Shown here: one piece after another, positions 21,401 through 33,633 of the stretch
How the letters are laid out: each line of letters begins with the position of its first letter
Position numbering within the stretch: the first letter of the stretch is position 1
NCBI GenBank assembly: GCA_030847615.1
Contig: JAUMIR010000001.1
Coordinates: 377,314,687 to 377,378,686 of the forward strand
From: Gambelia wislizenii
Taxonomy: Eukaryota; Chordata; Lepidosauria; Squamata; Crotaphytidae
Length of the DNA stretch: 64,000 nucleotides
Direction: 5' to 3'
Notes under the pieces: generated by a model
Database searches by the model: none
The model's input: the letters and a program-made list of their open reading frames with translations, nothing else
What the model was told of the DNA's origin: nothing
Translations under genes and position numbers: made by a program

Positions 21401-23418
21401 CACGCACACTAGAGTAAATAAACAGTAAATAGGTGCTTCAGGAAAGATAAATATTTTAAAGATAAGAGAACAGGTCACCCTTCAGTGTCTTCACTACTTT
21501 TTTCCTGCTCTAAGTAGAAGAGTTCCACAAAATCAGAATTCTTCTCAATCTGTAATTTCCCTTGATCTGTTCCCCTGAATTTCATTTGGGATCTTCTTTG
21601 TGTGGCTTTCTGTTATCTGGCTATTCCTAGGAGAGGGGATATCTATCACAACGCAGGATGAGGATGAGTGACAGCAGGCTAAACCATTAAGCATGCTGTC
21701 TTTTTGCTCTGCTCTGTAGAATTTCCCCTGACTGCTACTATTTCCTGCCCCACAGGTTTCTTTCTCCCTGCAGCCATGCTACTCTGCTCCCCCTAATGCT
21801 AGTGTTGGACTCCTGGCTCATTTTTCAGAAGCAGAAGGTCTGGCCAAGACTAGCCACAATGCCCCAGTTGGCCACACTGATAGGAATCAAGAAGTTGAGT
21901 TCTGAATGATTTCCAGTTGATAATTTTTTTAAAGCTTCTTCGGGCTTAAAAAGACCTGGCAAAATTATCCCCAAGCCCCAATGCACCGAGGAACACTGGG
22001 GAACAAAATAAGTTTTGGAGTATGCATGCAACCCAGAATTATAGTTACAGATTTGTTATGTAGAGTTATGGATCTGTAGCAGTTCTGTATTCAGTAAGTC
22101 TATGCACTTTTACTGTAAGACTACATAAATGTCCCACTGCAACCCACCTTAATAGCCAGGAGCCAGATCAGGTTAAGGAGGTCTGTCCAGCAGGCAATTG
22201 GGGCACAAAGAGAATGATGTTACAACCCCTTCCCACCAGTGAGTGATGCTGTGACAAGTAGAAGCAGGACCCTTGTCACAAGTCCTTGTCACAGCCTTGT
22301 TAGCTGGCAGGAGCAAGTTGCCAAAGTCATCCTCCTTGTGCCCTGATTGGCAGCTGAATGGACCTCTGCCACCTAACTGGGCTGATGACTGTTAATGTGG
22401 ACTGGGGGTGGGGCAGCCAGATGTTATGCATATGAAACTAAGTAGCCAATGTGGAATATTGGCATGTGGGGTTTTTTTGCACGTGTACACACACACACAG
22501 CAAATACACACACACACAGTATTTTCTACTCAGAATATGAATTTCCTGAGCAGGAAATGTTTTTGGGCAAGAAAAACCATGTTTTCCTCTGAAAAATAAT
22601 TCCTGCACAATACTTTGGGATGTTCAAATATGGGGAGAATACTGCAGAGTAATATTCCTTTTCTACTACAGTGGGGAGAAGTCTTCATATACAAAAATGA
22701 AATAGTTAAGGGTTTACATTCCTAGGCTGAGTTGCCCTACCTCAGCCAAACTATACATATGCTGGGCAGGGAAAAATGATATGAGGCTGCATTTAAAAGT
22801 CTAGCAATGAGAGCTATGTTACATGACCAGAAGATCTACATTGTTCTGTTTGTACAATTCTTTATCATTGGATTGGTAAAGTAGAATCAAATATATTACC
22901 TATTATTATTATTATTATTTACTCATAATAATGACAAGGACATAAAAATTGTCCTTATCAGGAATATGTGTGTCCATGTTTTTTCAGTTGTACTCATTTT
23001 AGTCCATTTGTATTTTTAAAATGTAGTCATATTTATGTGGGATAGCCACTGCTTAGAGGCCCAACTGCTGTCAGCATGGCTGTCATTCTGGCACCAAGTA
23101 AAAACCATGGTTTTTTACTAAAACCTTTCAGGCCTCATTGATGTTATATAAATCCATACATTTGCATGGTTTTAAATTGTTTTAACTGGGTTTAAAATGT
23201 TGGCTGGAATTCACATAGGTATTCATATTCATGATTCCTACATATTCAATAAGGTAGGGACTATATAGGGATCACAAAAATGTTACCATGCCCTACACCC
23301 CCTCCCTATAATACTGTATCTCATAAATCAGCAATATTAAGACACTTCATGGGGTCTAGTAGACCAGGGCAGACTAGATAAGTGAGGTCAAACGGAAGTC
23401 ACAGGGACCCAAAGAAGG
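21401..23418. other. No gene recognised
   Basis: Contains (CA)n at about 22484-22519 and (ATT)n at about 22902-22920. No repeat family was recognised otherwise. Confidence 0.45.
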
Positions 23419-23990
23419 TGTCATGGAAAAATACTAGCAGAAATACTCAAGATAGGATTAAGTGAAGCCCCTAGTAAACAGAGCCATTTAGGTGGTATGC
23501 GCTAATCCCTTCTTGGGCACACTTGGCGATGAGTCCTTATCCCCAGGAAGTGTTCCTCATCACTCCTTCCCTGTCCTACAATGTGAAGGTTGTTATAAAT
23601 CAATCAATTCCAGTTTCTCAGCTATTAACAGCAACCAGCACACTTTCGGTTTCCTTTGTTTAAATGGTGGGAAACCCATCTATGCTTTGTTCTAAGCCCA
23701 AATACCCCTCCAGGACATGAAATACAGTATAAATATTAGTCCCCAAACAACAGCAAAGTGTGCCACTGTGGACGACACCCTGCCACTCTCTCTGTCGGCG
23801 TGCCCCCAGATCGGATTCCAGTGCCACCCTCAGACTTTCATCTGACCTCTTCTCTTCTCTTCAGGACTGGTAACTATTGCCCTATTCAGGACTGGTAATC
23901 TATTCCTCTATCCCATCAATGTTATTTTCTAATAAACACCATTTATTTTATTTAAACTGGAGTTCTCTGCAGTTCGTTCTGATATACACA
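23419..23990 (+). mobile_element. Candidate solo LTR
   Basis: The stretch begins TGTCATGG and ends ATATACACA. It has a TATA box-like TATAAATA at 23728-23735 and a polyadenylation signal AATAAA at 23931-23936, in the order and spacing expected for an LTR (U3, R, U5). No second LTR, internal genes or matching target duplication is visible, so this is tentative. Confidence 0.35.
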
Positions 23991-24450
23991 GGTGCCAAGG
24001 TCCCAAAGTTACCCAGCCTCTTGCAGCCTTCCATTTGAGCTAATCTTAATTCCCCCAAATATTAAAATACTCTGACATCATGGGTGGGCTCCCCACAGAC
24101 CCCCCCACCTCTTCGGGTAACAGAAGTCCCCCCATCCACACTTACCAGGCAGCTGCTGCTGCAAGTGAAAGGTGTCTGTTCTCCTGCCTCTTGTCCACAG
24201 CAGATTGGCATTTCCACTCCCCTCCTGCCAGCGATATCCAGTGTGAGGAGGAATTGCAACAGGGATCCTGCTTTTGACTATCGCACCAGGGATTGCTAGC
24301 ATGGGTGGTGGTAGAAACTCCAATCTGCTGTGTCCTGATCGACAGGAGAAGGGACCTCTATTGTTTGCAGTGGCTGCTGCCTGGTAAGCCAGGATTGGAG
24401 GTGGGGGCTGGGTCAGGAGACACTACTTAGTTAACTATACTTAACAACTT

Positions 24451-24671
24451 GCCTTATCACACTACACTTGTTATAGCACTTTTATTCCACTTTAGCTGCT
24501 ATGGCTGCCTCCTGTGGAATTCTGGGGTTTGTAGTTTAGTGAAGCCTAAGAGCTTTCTGGTGGAGAATGCTAAATGCCCCTCCCTAAACTGCAAATGCCA
24601 GGATCCCACAGGAGTCAGCCAGAGCAGTTAAAGTGGAATAATAGCACTATAACAGTGCAGTGCGATAAAGC
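24451..24671. mobile_element. Fold-back MITE, Harbinger-like termini
   Basis: GCCTTATCACACTACACTTG on the left and the complement of TGCGATAAAGC on the right are inverted ends of about 47 bp (TTCCACTTTAGCTG mirrored by CAGTTAAAGTGGAA). The terminal word CCTTATCACAC is shared with the element that starts at 51590. Confidence 0.7.
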
Positions 24672-25714
24672 TATCAGCAGCTGATCTAGAATCTCAGCCA
24701 TCTTCTTTTAGGCTGCTAAATTGCTTAACACTTTTTGAGCCTGTTTAATTTATTTTTATTTTACTGATTTAAATTGTTCATGTTCATTTTATTATATGCT
24801 ATCCTGAGATCTGTAGATATAGGGAGGGTTATAAGTATTTTAACAAAATAATATCGTGTTATTAAAAATGTGTTGCTGCCCCAAGCAGCTGCACTGCCTG
24901 ATATGAAAGCTGTGCCCCTCAAAAACTTGCAATGTCTGCTAAAGTTGTTGCTGCATAATTCTCAGCTCTCGTGCTGCTTCATTGGGACACCCACAGATAT
25001 GGTTCCCTCTTAATCAACTGCTTTGGTTGTTTATGCAGTCATCCCAGCTTGATGTTATATTGCTGTTAGGATGTGAGATGATCTATGGGGTTGAGTGTAT
25101 CCAACAAAAACAAATAAAATTTCAATAGTAGGTTTTTTAAAAAAGAAATATTGTATATTTTAATTTTCAGTGGCTGAATTAATAACATTTAGGAGACAGG
25201 TGTCTCCCACATGCTTCTCTTAGGAGTAGAAGGATCACTGATAAACTGTAAGCCCTATTCTGATCTCTTAAAGAAATTGATTCTTAATGGAATTGACTTT
25301 CTTATGCATTAATGACTGTTGTTCCTCCTGAAATATAACATGTTTGACAGAGTATTCCTTGTCATCTTTGCTGCAATATGCAGTATCGATTCTAATCTAA
25401 TGCTGGATCTTTGATCTAGCTAAGTGCACTGAGAATCTACAGATTTTGACCTACAGCTCAAATATTTGCTCTTCTTTTAAAAAGTGTATTATATACACAA
25501 GCTCATTTGCAGTATTCAAGAGTGCTTCCCTAAAGAAGAATACTTATTACAGATAGTTCACCCGGCTTTGTACTGCATTGAAGAGGGACACTCCTGGCAG
25601 AAGAGGTAAGGGCTGTTTTGCCTTACCTTGTGATGTGAGACATTGAACTGTTCTTTGAATGATGAGCCACGTGAACACAAGAATTAAGTGATGAAACCCT
25701 ACTGGACCATACTA
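24672..25714. other. No gene recognised
   Basis: AT-rich, no ORF longer than 60 codons and no clear repeat. Confidence 0.45.
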
Positions 25715-25937
25715 CAAGTTGACCCCCATATCTGTGGGGGATACATTCCAAGACCCTCCATGGATACATGAAATCATGGATAATAGGAAACCCTATTATT
25801 TACAATGAGATGAACGACAAAAGTTGACCATAAAATCGTACTGGAGGATCTAGAAATGCTTAGAGAGAACATAATTTTTTTAGATGTGGATAAGTGAAAC
25901 CATGGATACTGAAACCATGGATACAGGGATGAACCTG
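25715..25937. mobile_element. Tigger/pogo-type MITE
   Basis: The left end CAAGTTGACCCCCATATCTG and right end CATGGATACAGGGATGAACC then TG are diverged inverted repeats, flanked by TA (25713-25714, 25938-25939). The interior repeats ATACATGAAATCATGGATA and AAACCATGGATAC. Confidence 0.65.
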
Positions 25938-26204
25938 TACTTGCCCCTGAAGGTGAAGGATCCCATGTATGAATGTTCCTCTTTTGCTATATTTCACACA
26001 GAGAAGTCAGGAGGAACAATTGAGCACACTAGTGAATGGGGAAAATATATAAAAATATATACTTTAGGAAAAATGCACACCAAAATATGCACAAATGAGG
26101 GAAGGGAAATAAAAAGTCACATAACCGAATGGGAACTGGGAGGATGAGAATGCTAGCGGGATTCTGAGAAACCCAGTGAAAATGAAATGAGATTTTCAGA
26201 TCCT

Positions 26205-26482
26205 TAGGTTGAGACTAGAACATGGAGCAATGGATGCAAGCTCCAGGAACAGAGATGCCACCTCAACATTAGGAGGAACTTTCTGTCAGTAAGAGCTATT
26301 CGGCAGTGGAACACACTCCCTCGGAGCATGGTGGGGTCTCCTTCCTTGGAGGTCTTTAAACAGAGGCTGGATGGCCATCTGTCAGGGATGCTTTGATCGT
26401 GATTTCCTGCATGGCAGGAGGTTGGACTGGATGGCCCTTGTGGTCTCTTGCAACTCTACAATTCTGATTCTATGATTCTATG
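26205..26482 (+). mobile_element. CR1 LINE 3' end
   Basis: Close in sequence to the 3' ends at 59.8 and 63.2 kb (AACATGGAGCAATGGATGCA, CCTTGGAGGTCTTTAAACAG, GGTTGGACTGGATGGCCC) and closes with ATTCTATG-type octamers. It encodes only the end of the RT ORF, with changes. Confidence 0.9.
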
Positions 26483-27448
26483 TAAGAAATGTAGCACTTG
26501 GGTGAAGAGGTGACCTGTTTCTGACCCCCAGCAAAAACTGCAAATGGAAAGGTACATTCTGGAGTTTCACTGACTACAGAAGCTATGGTGTAATAGGGAT
26601 ATGTTATTATTACTGTGCTGTACTGGGGAAACCTTTAAAATTGGCACCAAAGAAACAGTTGGCTTTAATCCCCTTAGCAAGCAAACTTAACAGAGTCTCT
26701 GTTTGAAACACACATACGCATATGCATACACAGCAAAAACATAGCAACTCCAGACACAGAGACCTTAATCAACCATTCAACCTTGTTTCCTGCCCTTTCA
26801 AGCTATGTCTAGCTCAAACAATCAAAGTACTCAAAATAGTTTATAATCATATAAAATATCTTTACTTGTGGACATCATGTATGATAATTCTGCACACAGG
26901 AAGAAAACTTGAAGATACACAAGGATAACAAAATATATCTTGATAGCTACATCTCTAAAAACAAAACCTGCAGGAGCATGTCCTGAGGCTGCCTGCCTCT
27001 AGGACATCTTAATGGCAAACTCTTTCTCCTCTTGTGTCTTCCAGAACAAAGAGGGACTTAAGGAACCTCCTTCTTCCGGAAGTCACACAGGTTTCAACAG
27101 GAAATTATCTCATCCTTTCTGTTTACATTCAGCCGTTAACTCTTTCAGCAGTAAACAAGCCAGCATATTGGATTGCTACTATATATCCCAACATGGTGGC
27201 CAAAATCCTTAATAAGTGAAGTCATGGTACCTACTCAACACAGATGTTCCAAATATTGACCAAAAATCTTTCTGTTATATAACAAACTTGGACATAATGA
27301 GTGTCCACACACACCCTAATGTTAATTGTGAGGCTCACAAAGCATCATTGAGCTTCTAATTCTCCAGTAAGAAAATTGTTCTCACAATTTTTTGGTCTAT
27401 GAATTCAAAGCCATAGCCATGTCAGTCTGGAATATCAGTAATTAAGGA
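26483..27448. other. No gene recognised
   Basis: ORFs at 26722-26928 and 27012-27219 have no domain. No repeat family was assigned. Confidence 0.4.
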
Positions 27449-27852
27449 GATCTTGCAGCACCTTTGAGGCTAACTGAGTGAAAGAAATTGTAGCATACGC
27501 TTTTGTAGACTTGGGTTGCTAACACACTGCAGAAATAATGCAGTTTGACACCACTTTAATTGCCATGGCTCAATGCTATGGAATTCTGAGATTTGAAGTT
27601 TTATGAGATATTTCATGTTCTCTGTCAGAGAGCTCTGGTGCCACAACAAATTACGAATCCCAGGATTCCATAGGATGGAGCCATGATAGTTAAAGCAGTA
27701 TCAAAGTGCATTATTTCTGCAGTGTGTCAGCAGCCTTGATCTACTTCCTCAGATGTATGGGGTCTCCATGCATTTGAGGAAGTAGACCAAATCTATGAAA
27801 GTTTATGCTATAGCTTCTTTCTCTCAGTTAGTTTCAAAGGTACTACAAAAGG
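27449..27852. mobile_element. Fold-back MITE split by another MITE
   Basis: Outer arms: TTGCAGCACCTTTGAGGCTA on the left and TTAGTTTCAAAGGTACTACA on the right, with a centre of TGAGGAAGTAGA inverted words. The same family occurs in degraded form at 38798-38935. The inner element (27514-27735) interrupts the left arm. Confidence 0.75.
27514..27735. mobile_element. Inner fold-back MITE (same family as 401-588)
   Basis: The ends GGTTGCTAACACACTGCAGA and, reversed, GGCTGCTGACACACTGCAGA are inverted repeats extending through AATAATGCA and TTTGACACCACTTTAA. TTG flanks both sides (27511-27513, 27736-27738), consistent with a 3-bp target duplication. Confidence 0.8.
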
Positions 27853-28405
27853 CACTTGCTTACTTTTTAGCATATGAAATTCTTAACCATTTTGATCTCT
27901 ATCTTTGCCACAAATCTATTAGACCTAGGCATATTTTAGCACTACAGAAGTAACATCTGGTGGAACCTGGTGTTCTACAATGCGTTTTTTGGATTGACTG
28001 CTCATGGCTAAAAGAATTTAGGTTTTATCATGGGCTAACACTGGTAGCATTTGGGTCAGAACAGACAACAGAGCCACACTTCCCAATCCTTGTGCACACA
28101 TGGCTCAGGAATTTGTACTGTATTTTATCTGTGCCAGGAATGAATCCTTGGACCAAACTCCAGCTGTGTAATAGTGAAGGGAATCACTGACCTGGCCAAT
28201 GACTTCTAATATAACTTTTGAGTTTTTGTGATAGGACCTAATGTAGTTCAACAAGGTCCAGGTTTGAACTACACTCAGTTATGTGTGAGAGAGAGGTGGA
28301 GTGCATGTATAACCATATACACACAGGCACATATTCGCTCCTAATTGTACTCAGACAAATGGTCTCCAGTTTACTGCAATGGTTTTGCTCCATCCACTAG
28401 AGCAA
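27853..28405. other. No gene recognised
   Basis: The 76-codon ORF at 27960-28190 has no domain. Confidence 0.4.
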
Positions 28406-28532
28406 GGGTAGGGAATGTACTGCCCTTCAGATTTTGTTGAACTTCAGCTCCCAAATTCTTCACCACTGAAGGATCTGGCTATGGCAGATGGGAGTTGCAG
28501 TCTAACATCTGAAGGCCAATAGATTTCCTACC
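28406..28532. mobile_element. hAT-type MITE (CTACAACTCCCA family)
   Basis: The ends GGGTAGGGAATGTACTGCCC and (reversed) GGTAGGAAATCTATTGGCC are diverged inverted repeats; the interior has TTCAGCTCCCA mirrored by TGGGAGTTGCAG. Confidence 0.7.
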
Positions 28533-29054
28533 TGTGAACTAGAAGCAGACCAGCACTTTTAAAAACTGAATGGGCATAGCAAGCTACTAAACACTCTGCA
28601 AGTCCTTTGTCATTCTAACGTATGAAGCTATCTTATACAGTGTCTGGTTTAACTACCATTGTATCTCCAGCAATGGTGTTTTTCCAGCACTGGTATCCAA
28701 GACTGTATAACTTTTAAATATTTTTGAGACTAAAGCTGAGACCTACTTGATGCAGGCAGCATCAATGAACTATAACTTCCAGCTGTCCCTATTTGATAGG
28801 GACAGTCCTGATTAATCCTCTGTCACCCCACTTTTTAAACTGCTTTTTCAGCTGCTTCCTTCCACTTTCCTCCTCTGTACTCAGTTTACTTCGTTTGCTG
28901 CAAAATGAAAAAAATAGTTTGAAATCAATTAGCTCAGCAGGGGGAAAGGACAAGCAGGAGTGGAGTCTTGCCCTTCCCAATAGGCTCAGGCAAAGGCAAA
29001 CTGCTGCAGCCTTTCCTGGCTTGTATGTGCTTCCTCATTAATACATGAATGTAT

Positions 29055-29592
29055 TAATGGCTTGGGTCCAAGCTATCTCAGGGACCGTCTCCTCCCTTAT
29101 AATCCCCCCGTGCACTCCGGTCCTCTGGGAGGAATTTGCTGCAGCCTCAAAAGTCGAGGCTTTTGGCGACCTCCCAGAGGGCTTTTTCTGTTGTTACCCA
29201 CAAACTATGGAATGGCCTGCCAGATGAGATCCGTCAATTGACATCTTTGGACAGCTTCAAAAAGGCTGTCAAGACGGATCTCTTCCAGCAGGCCTTTCCA
29301 GAATAGATTATCCTGGCCTCGGGAACCCCCCCTTCTTCAGGAGAGTCCCCACAGCCTCCTTTTTTAACAGAACTGAATATCGCTGGGGACCTACTGTTAT
29401 TGCCAAATGTAGGTATGTGTTTTTATCAAATGTTTTAATTGTTGTTTTAATTTGTAATTGATTTAATAACTTTTTATGGGGGGAAGGGAGTATATTGTTT
29501 TACTGTATGGTTTTTTAATGTTGTGAACCGCCCTGATTGGATTATCAAAGGGCGGTATATAAATTTTTTTTATTATTTATTATTATTATTAA
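29055..29592 (+). mobile_element. L2-like LINE 3' end with (ATT)n tail
   Basis: Translates in broken frames to NGLGPSYLRDRLLPYNPP, LRSSGRNLLQPQKSRL and KTDLFQQAFPE, then the 3' UTR, the GAACCGCCCTGATTGG / AAAGGGCGG stem and (ATT)n. It is diverged and frame-shifted relative to the 9-kb copy. Confidence 0.85.
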
Positions 29593-31942
29593 TAACTTTT
29601 GCCATTTTGACCACACTCTGATGTGGCTTGGCTACACATGTCCTGGTTTTCATTAGTGAAATGTTGGCGGGTATGCTGAACTATATGGCCCTTCATTCCT
29701 GAGCTCTCCACTGTAGTGAAAGCTGGCTGAACCAAAGCAGAGGGAAATGCTGTGGTGAACATTTGAAATTCCCCAGAATATTGAGCCCTCTGTGCTCCTG
29801 AGGTTTATCTTCTCCTTGCTTTTGGAATCCAATCCACTGTTGACAAAAAAGTACACAGTCAAAGTGTATCCAGCATCATTTTATATATCATGTATACTGG
29901 TGAATGTCCAACTATATCTTATTAATGCTAAAAAGTTTGTCAAGTAATGAGACCCTCTGGACTGTACACGGTGTGTTCTTTCTGGATATTTCTGAAAAAG
30001 CAAAACTTTTTTTAAAAAAAATCCTCAAATTTGTGTTGCATTCCTCCCCAGAGTTCTGAATTAGGTAAAAGGATATCTAGGCCAGTTTATGTTACTAAGA
30101 GCTGGAATGCTTTGAAGACCTAAGGTTTTAGACTTAAAAGCTCATGCAGAAAAGGACAAGGAAAGGTAAATTTTATCTTAAGATAAACATTTACTCAAAA
30201 ACAGTAGTAAGACTGTAAGCTCCAAATGTTTTGGTCTCTTGCAAGATACTACAATGGTGAAACAAATCTCCAAGCATACCAGAGTTGACACAGCAAGAAA
30301 AACTAATAAGGAAGTCTGCTGAATAAACCATATAAACCTATGCACACTTATTTGGGATTACTTCAGAGTAAGCATAACAGAGGATCTGGAAATGCAATTA
30401 TTTATTTTGCAAAGATATATGAAGTTAAACTGAGGGAAATGTATGAAGGGCTAATAGGCACAGCTCTTTTCTGCTATTTTTTTGCTCCACAAAAGTACGG
30501 TAGTAAGAGCAGCAACCCAGATAGTTTCTTAAGGCCTTTCTGCTCTTCTGTGCCCTTTATTTGATCATCTGCCAAGGTTCTTGAACAGTGCCAAATCAAA
30601 CAGCGCAGCACCTCTGTAAGCTGGCTCTTGGGAGCTATGGAATTCAGCAGCTAAAGAGCAACACAGGATGTAAAAGGTGCAACTATATTGGACTTCCTGG
30701 ACTTTAGATTCAGAGTGTTTTACTTTTAATCTTATCTCATAAATATCTGAAACTGGGAACTCCTTAGATAAAATTATCCAAATGCTTTCTCTGATATAGA
30801 CCTTAAGCTATGTAAGCCTAAGGTATGCCCACAATGTATGAAAAAGTGTCTTCTTCATTCCTTTAAAATTCTGAACTAACCAGCAAACCACAACTTTCTG
30901 TGACACATCCAAGGCTTCCTTGAGCTTCCTATACCAGATGCCTCTTCAGTAGATGAAAACAGGCTAATTTCATATATAAATGTGAGGAAAGTATCTGTAC
31001 CAGACTTAACATTTCACAGCATTTAATTTTCCTCGGTATTCCACTTTTAATCTTCATATATGTGTCATGTACATATGCTCTTCTATTTAAGAGGATTATC
31101 AGGTTTGGATTTATAGGCCAGAATCCTTTTGGGGCTTTATAATAGAGTAACTGGGCTTTATTGTAATGGGTATACAATAAAACTTTTCCCAACATTGTGT
31201 AAGGAGGTATTCCATACAGAAGTATCTCTCCATCCAAATGGCTACTGATTGTCCGTGGAAATGCACTAGGAAAACCTCCTTGTGTTGCCACCCAGTTAGC
31301 CAGTGTCTTCCTCCTTCTCCATTGCCTGGACTTCTGTATGCTGTATATACCTGTACACTGGCAGAGCTTTATGCTCCAGCAGCTTCAAATAGGACTTTGG
31401 TTGTAATGTGCTTCCTGCAAACATGCTGAAAATGCAAGCTGAACAGATGCATGCCGGTACATGTAGCTGGTGTCGTGTTGATTCATGGCAGTTAAGGAGT
31501 ATAATGCTCCGGACTATCCCTGGATTATTGCACCAGGGTAAATGAGCCCTCTGTCTATATAAATGGCCTAAATCTTATTGTTAGTTTCAACTAGAATAGA
31601 CCTACTGAATCAATTATATTTGCCTACATGTTATCGCAGCATTTGACAATTGAGTTAATGGGTTTACTCTAGTTGGGACTAACCAATAAGGTTTATGGTA
31701 TATCCACACTGGAGAGGTATAGCAGTTTGACAACAGTTTAAGTACCATAGTTGCACTTTATTGGCCATGTTGGCTGGGGCTTCTGGGAGTTGAGGTCCAA
31801 CAACATCTGAGGACCCATGTTTGAAAACTGCTGCTTTATCCTGATGTACCTGTAGCCCTTCCTCACAAGCACATTCAGTAATGGAAAGAATCTGCAACAC
31901 TTTCACGTGTGAAATTCCACTTGTAAGGGAGGGCTGCAGAAA
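29593..31942. other. No gene recognised
   Basis: Contains a MITE trace at about 31766-31815 (GGCTGGGGCTTCTGGGAGTT then CAACAACATCTGAGG). ORFs at 30340-30564 and 30929-31291 have no domain. Confidence 0.4.
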
Positions 31943-32160
31943 GGAAGCCCTGGTGGCGCAGTGGTTAAATGCCAGTACTGCAAGCCACAAGGTTATGAGT
32001 TTGATCCCAGAGGGCTCCAAGGTTGACTCAGCCTTCCATCCTTCCATAGGTCAGTAAAATGAGTACCCAGCTTGTTGGGGGGCAATTAGCTAAAAATCAT
32101 TGTAAACTGCTTAGGAAGTGCTTCAGCACTGATAAGTGGTATATAAATATCAATGCTTAT
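31943..32160 (+). mobile_element. tRNA-derived SINE, GGAGCCCTGGTGGCGCAG family
   Basis: The head TGGTGGCGCAGTGGTTAAAT is tRNA-like, followed by CAGAGGGCTCCAAGGTTGAC, CAGCCTTCCATCCTTCCATA and a GTATATAAAT tail. Further copies are at 40.7 kb (3' part) and 43.4 kb. Confidence 0.8.
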
Positions 32161-32226
32161 TGCAATGCTAATGTTATGGGAAGTGCAGGGCTGCAGCTAC
32201 CATCCTCTCCTGTGTTCAAGTTACAT

Positions 32227-32260
32227 GGGAAAAGGTGTGTGTGTGTGTGTCTGTGTGCGT
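32227..32260. repeat. (GT)n microsatellite
   Basis: A GT run with a single CT interruption next to the SINE. Confidence 0.8.
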
Positions 32261-32567
32261 GAATGAAATCTACAAACCCCAATCCTTTACTCCTCCTGTT
32301 TGCAAACCAAGTCTTCTGAAAACAGTAGCTAAGGAGTGGGAGTTCACAAAAGATAATGGGGCCAAGTAAGATTCATTTCACCCATGTAAGGAACATGGTT
32401 GCATCCTAGCTAACTGGAGTAAACAAGGTAATATAAAACTGCAGACTAAGCAATACAGAACTGCTCTCCTTCAGCAGAGAGGTATGTAATGGAGGCAGGC
32501 AGAATCTCATATGATCTTGAAGAGAAAGGCGTCAGATTATGTCCCTGCGTTTTTATACCTCTAAATT

Positions 32568-32720
32568 GCTTGTTGACTTATGGCAACCTCATGTATTTCT
32601 TAGGGTTTTCTTAGCAAGGAATGCTTAGAGGTGGTTTTGAGAATTCCTTCCTCTGAAATATAGCCTACAGCACCTGGTATTCCTTGTCAGTCCCCCATCC
32701 AAGTACTAACCAGGCCTAAG
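32568..32720 (-). mobile_element. 5S rRNA-derived SINE, partial
   Basis: In reverse complement the sequence contains the 5S-like AGTACTTGGATGGG and ATACCAGGTGCTGTAGGC words and a Bov-B-like tail (CATAAGTCAACAAGCAA). The 5' part of the head is missing. Confidence 0.7.
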
Positions 32721-33007
32721 GGGACCATCTAAAGAAATATAGGATGTAGGGACCCTTAGGCCCCCTGAAATTCAAACGTTGATACATCCTGTCAGTAGGC
32801 TAGCTTGAAAAGGGCAGCACCCTGTTAGTAACATAAGAGCAGCAAACATCCTCTGGGACATCCCAGGGGTCTATTGGAGGTCCTGTGAGCCAGTTGGCAT
32901 AGTGGTTTGAGTGTTGGACTATGACTCTGGAGACAAGGGTTCAAATCCCTGATCAGCCATGAAAATCTACTGGGTGACCATGGGCAAGTCACACACACTC
33001 AGCTTCA

Positions 33008-33633
33008 GGAGATTTTCACACGGGCTATATATCCCGTGGCAGGAACAGAATAGGGTCGGGAGGTTTTCCCTTTTGGACGACGTTGACCCCGTTCTGTCCT
33101 TCATCTGTCCTACTCCCGTGACTGTTCCAGAACAATGTAATCACGCTTTTTCATCGTGAATAGACCTCCCGTTCCGTCACTATCACGGAATCACAGGTGT
33201 GCGAACAGGAGCCCCGTTCCTGTTCCGAAATGACAGCCATGGAGGGGAGGTCCATTCTGAGCACTTCCTGGTACGATCTGGACATCGAGGTAAGTGGCAC
33301 CCTTTATTTTACCCTCCCTGTTTTGATTATGTGATTTAAAGAATGCTTTTGTGCTTGGTGAACTGATTTTATGTTTGGGGGAGTTTTATTTTTTAAATTT
33401 ACTGTCCGGCGTTATCACATGATAACGTGATAACGTGATAACGTTTCAGATGGCCGGTCGTAAAAGCAGCCTTACGACGGCTGCATTTACGGCCAGCCAG
33501 CAAGGGGAGGGGGAGCCCGTTCCTGCTGCGGAATTAAGGTGAGTGTGCGAAAGATTTATGTTATTCCGTGGCAGGAACGGGAGAGGAGGTAGCGGGCAGT
33601 AACGGGACATTTTGGCCCCGTGTGAAAATCTCC
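33008..33633 (+). mobile_element. TIR element with two exon-like segments
   Basis: The ends GGAGATTTTCACACGGG and (reversed) GGAGATTTTCACACGGG are inverted repeats. TCA flanks both ends (33005-33007 and 33634-33636), a 3-bp target duplication as in PIF/Harbinger elements, though the usual target is TWA. The interior is CpG-rich, unlike the surroundings, and has a GATAACGTGATAACGTGATA tandem (about 33420-33443). Two short segments have exon-like structure; no transposase is recognised. Confidence 0.8.
33230..33538 (+). pseudogene. Possible two-exon gene remnant inside the TIR element
   Basis: An ATG at 33230 opens a 20-codon frame (ending SWYDLDIE) that runs straight into the perfect donor GAG|GTAAGT at 33290. 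A second open segment of 89 bases starts after TTTCAG at 33450 (MAGRKSSLTTAAF, ending AAEL) and ends at AAG|GTGAGT (33539). Exon 1 ends on a codon boundary, so the frames join. There is no third exon inside the element, so if real it is a truncated remnant. The function is not recognised, and two splice sites could be coincidence. Confidence 0.3.
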
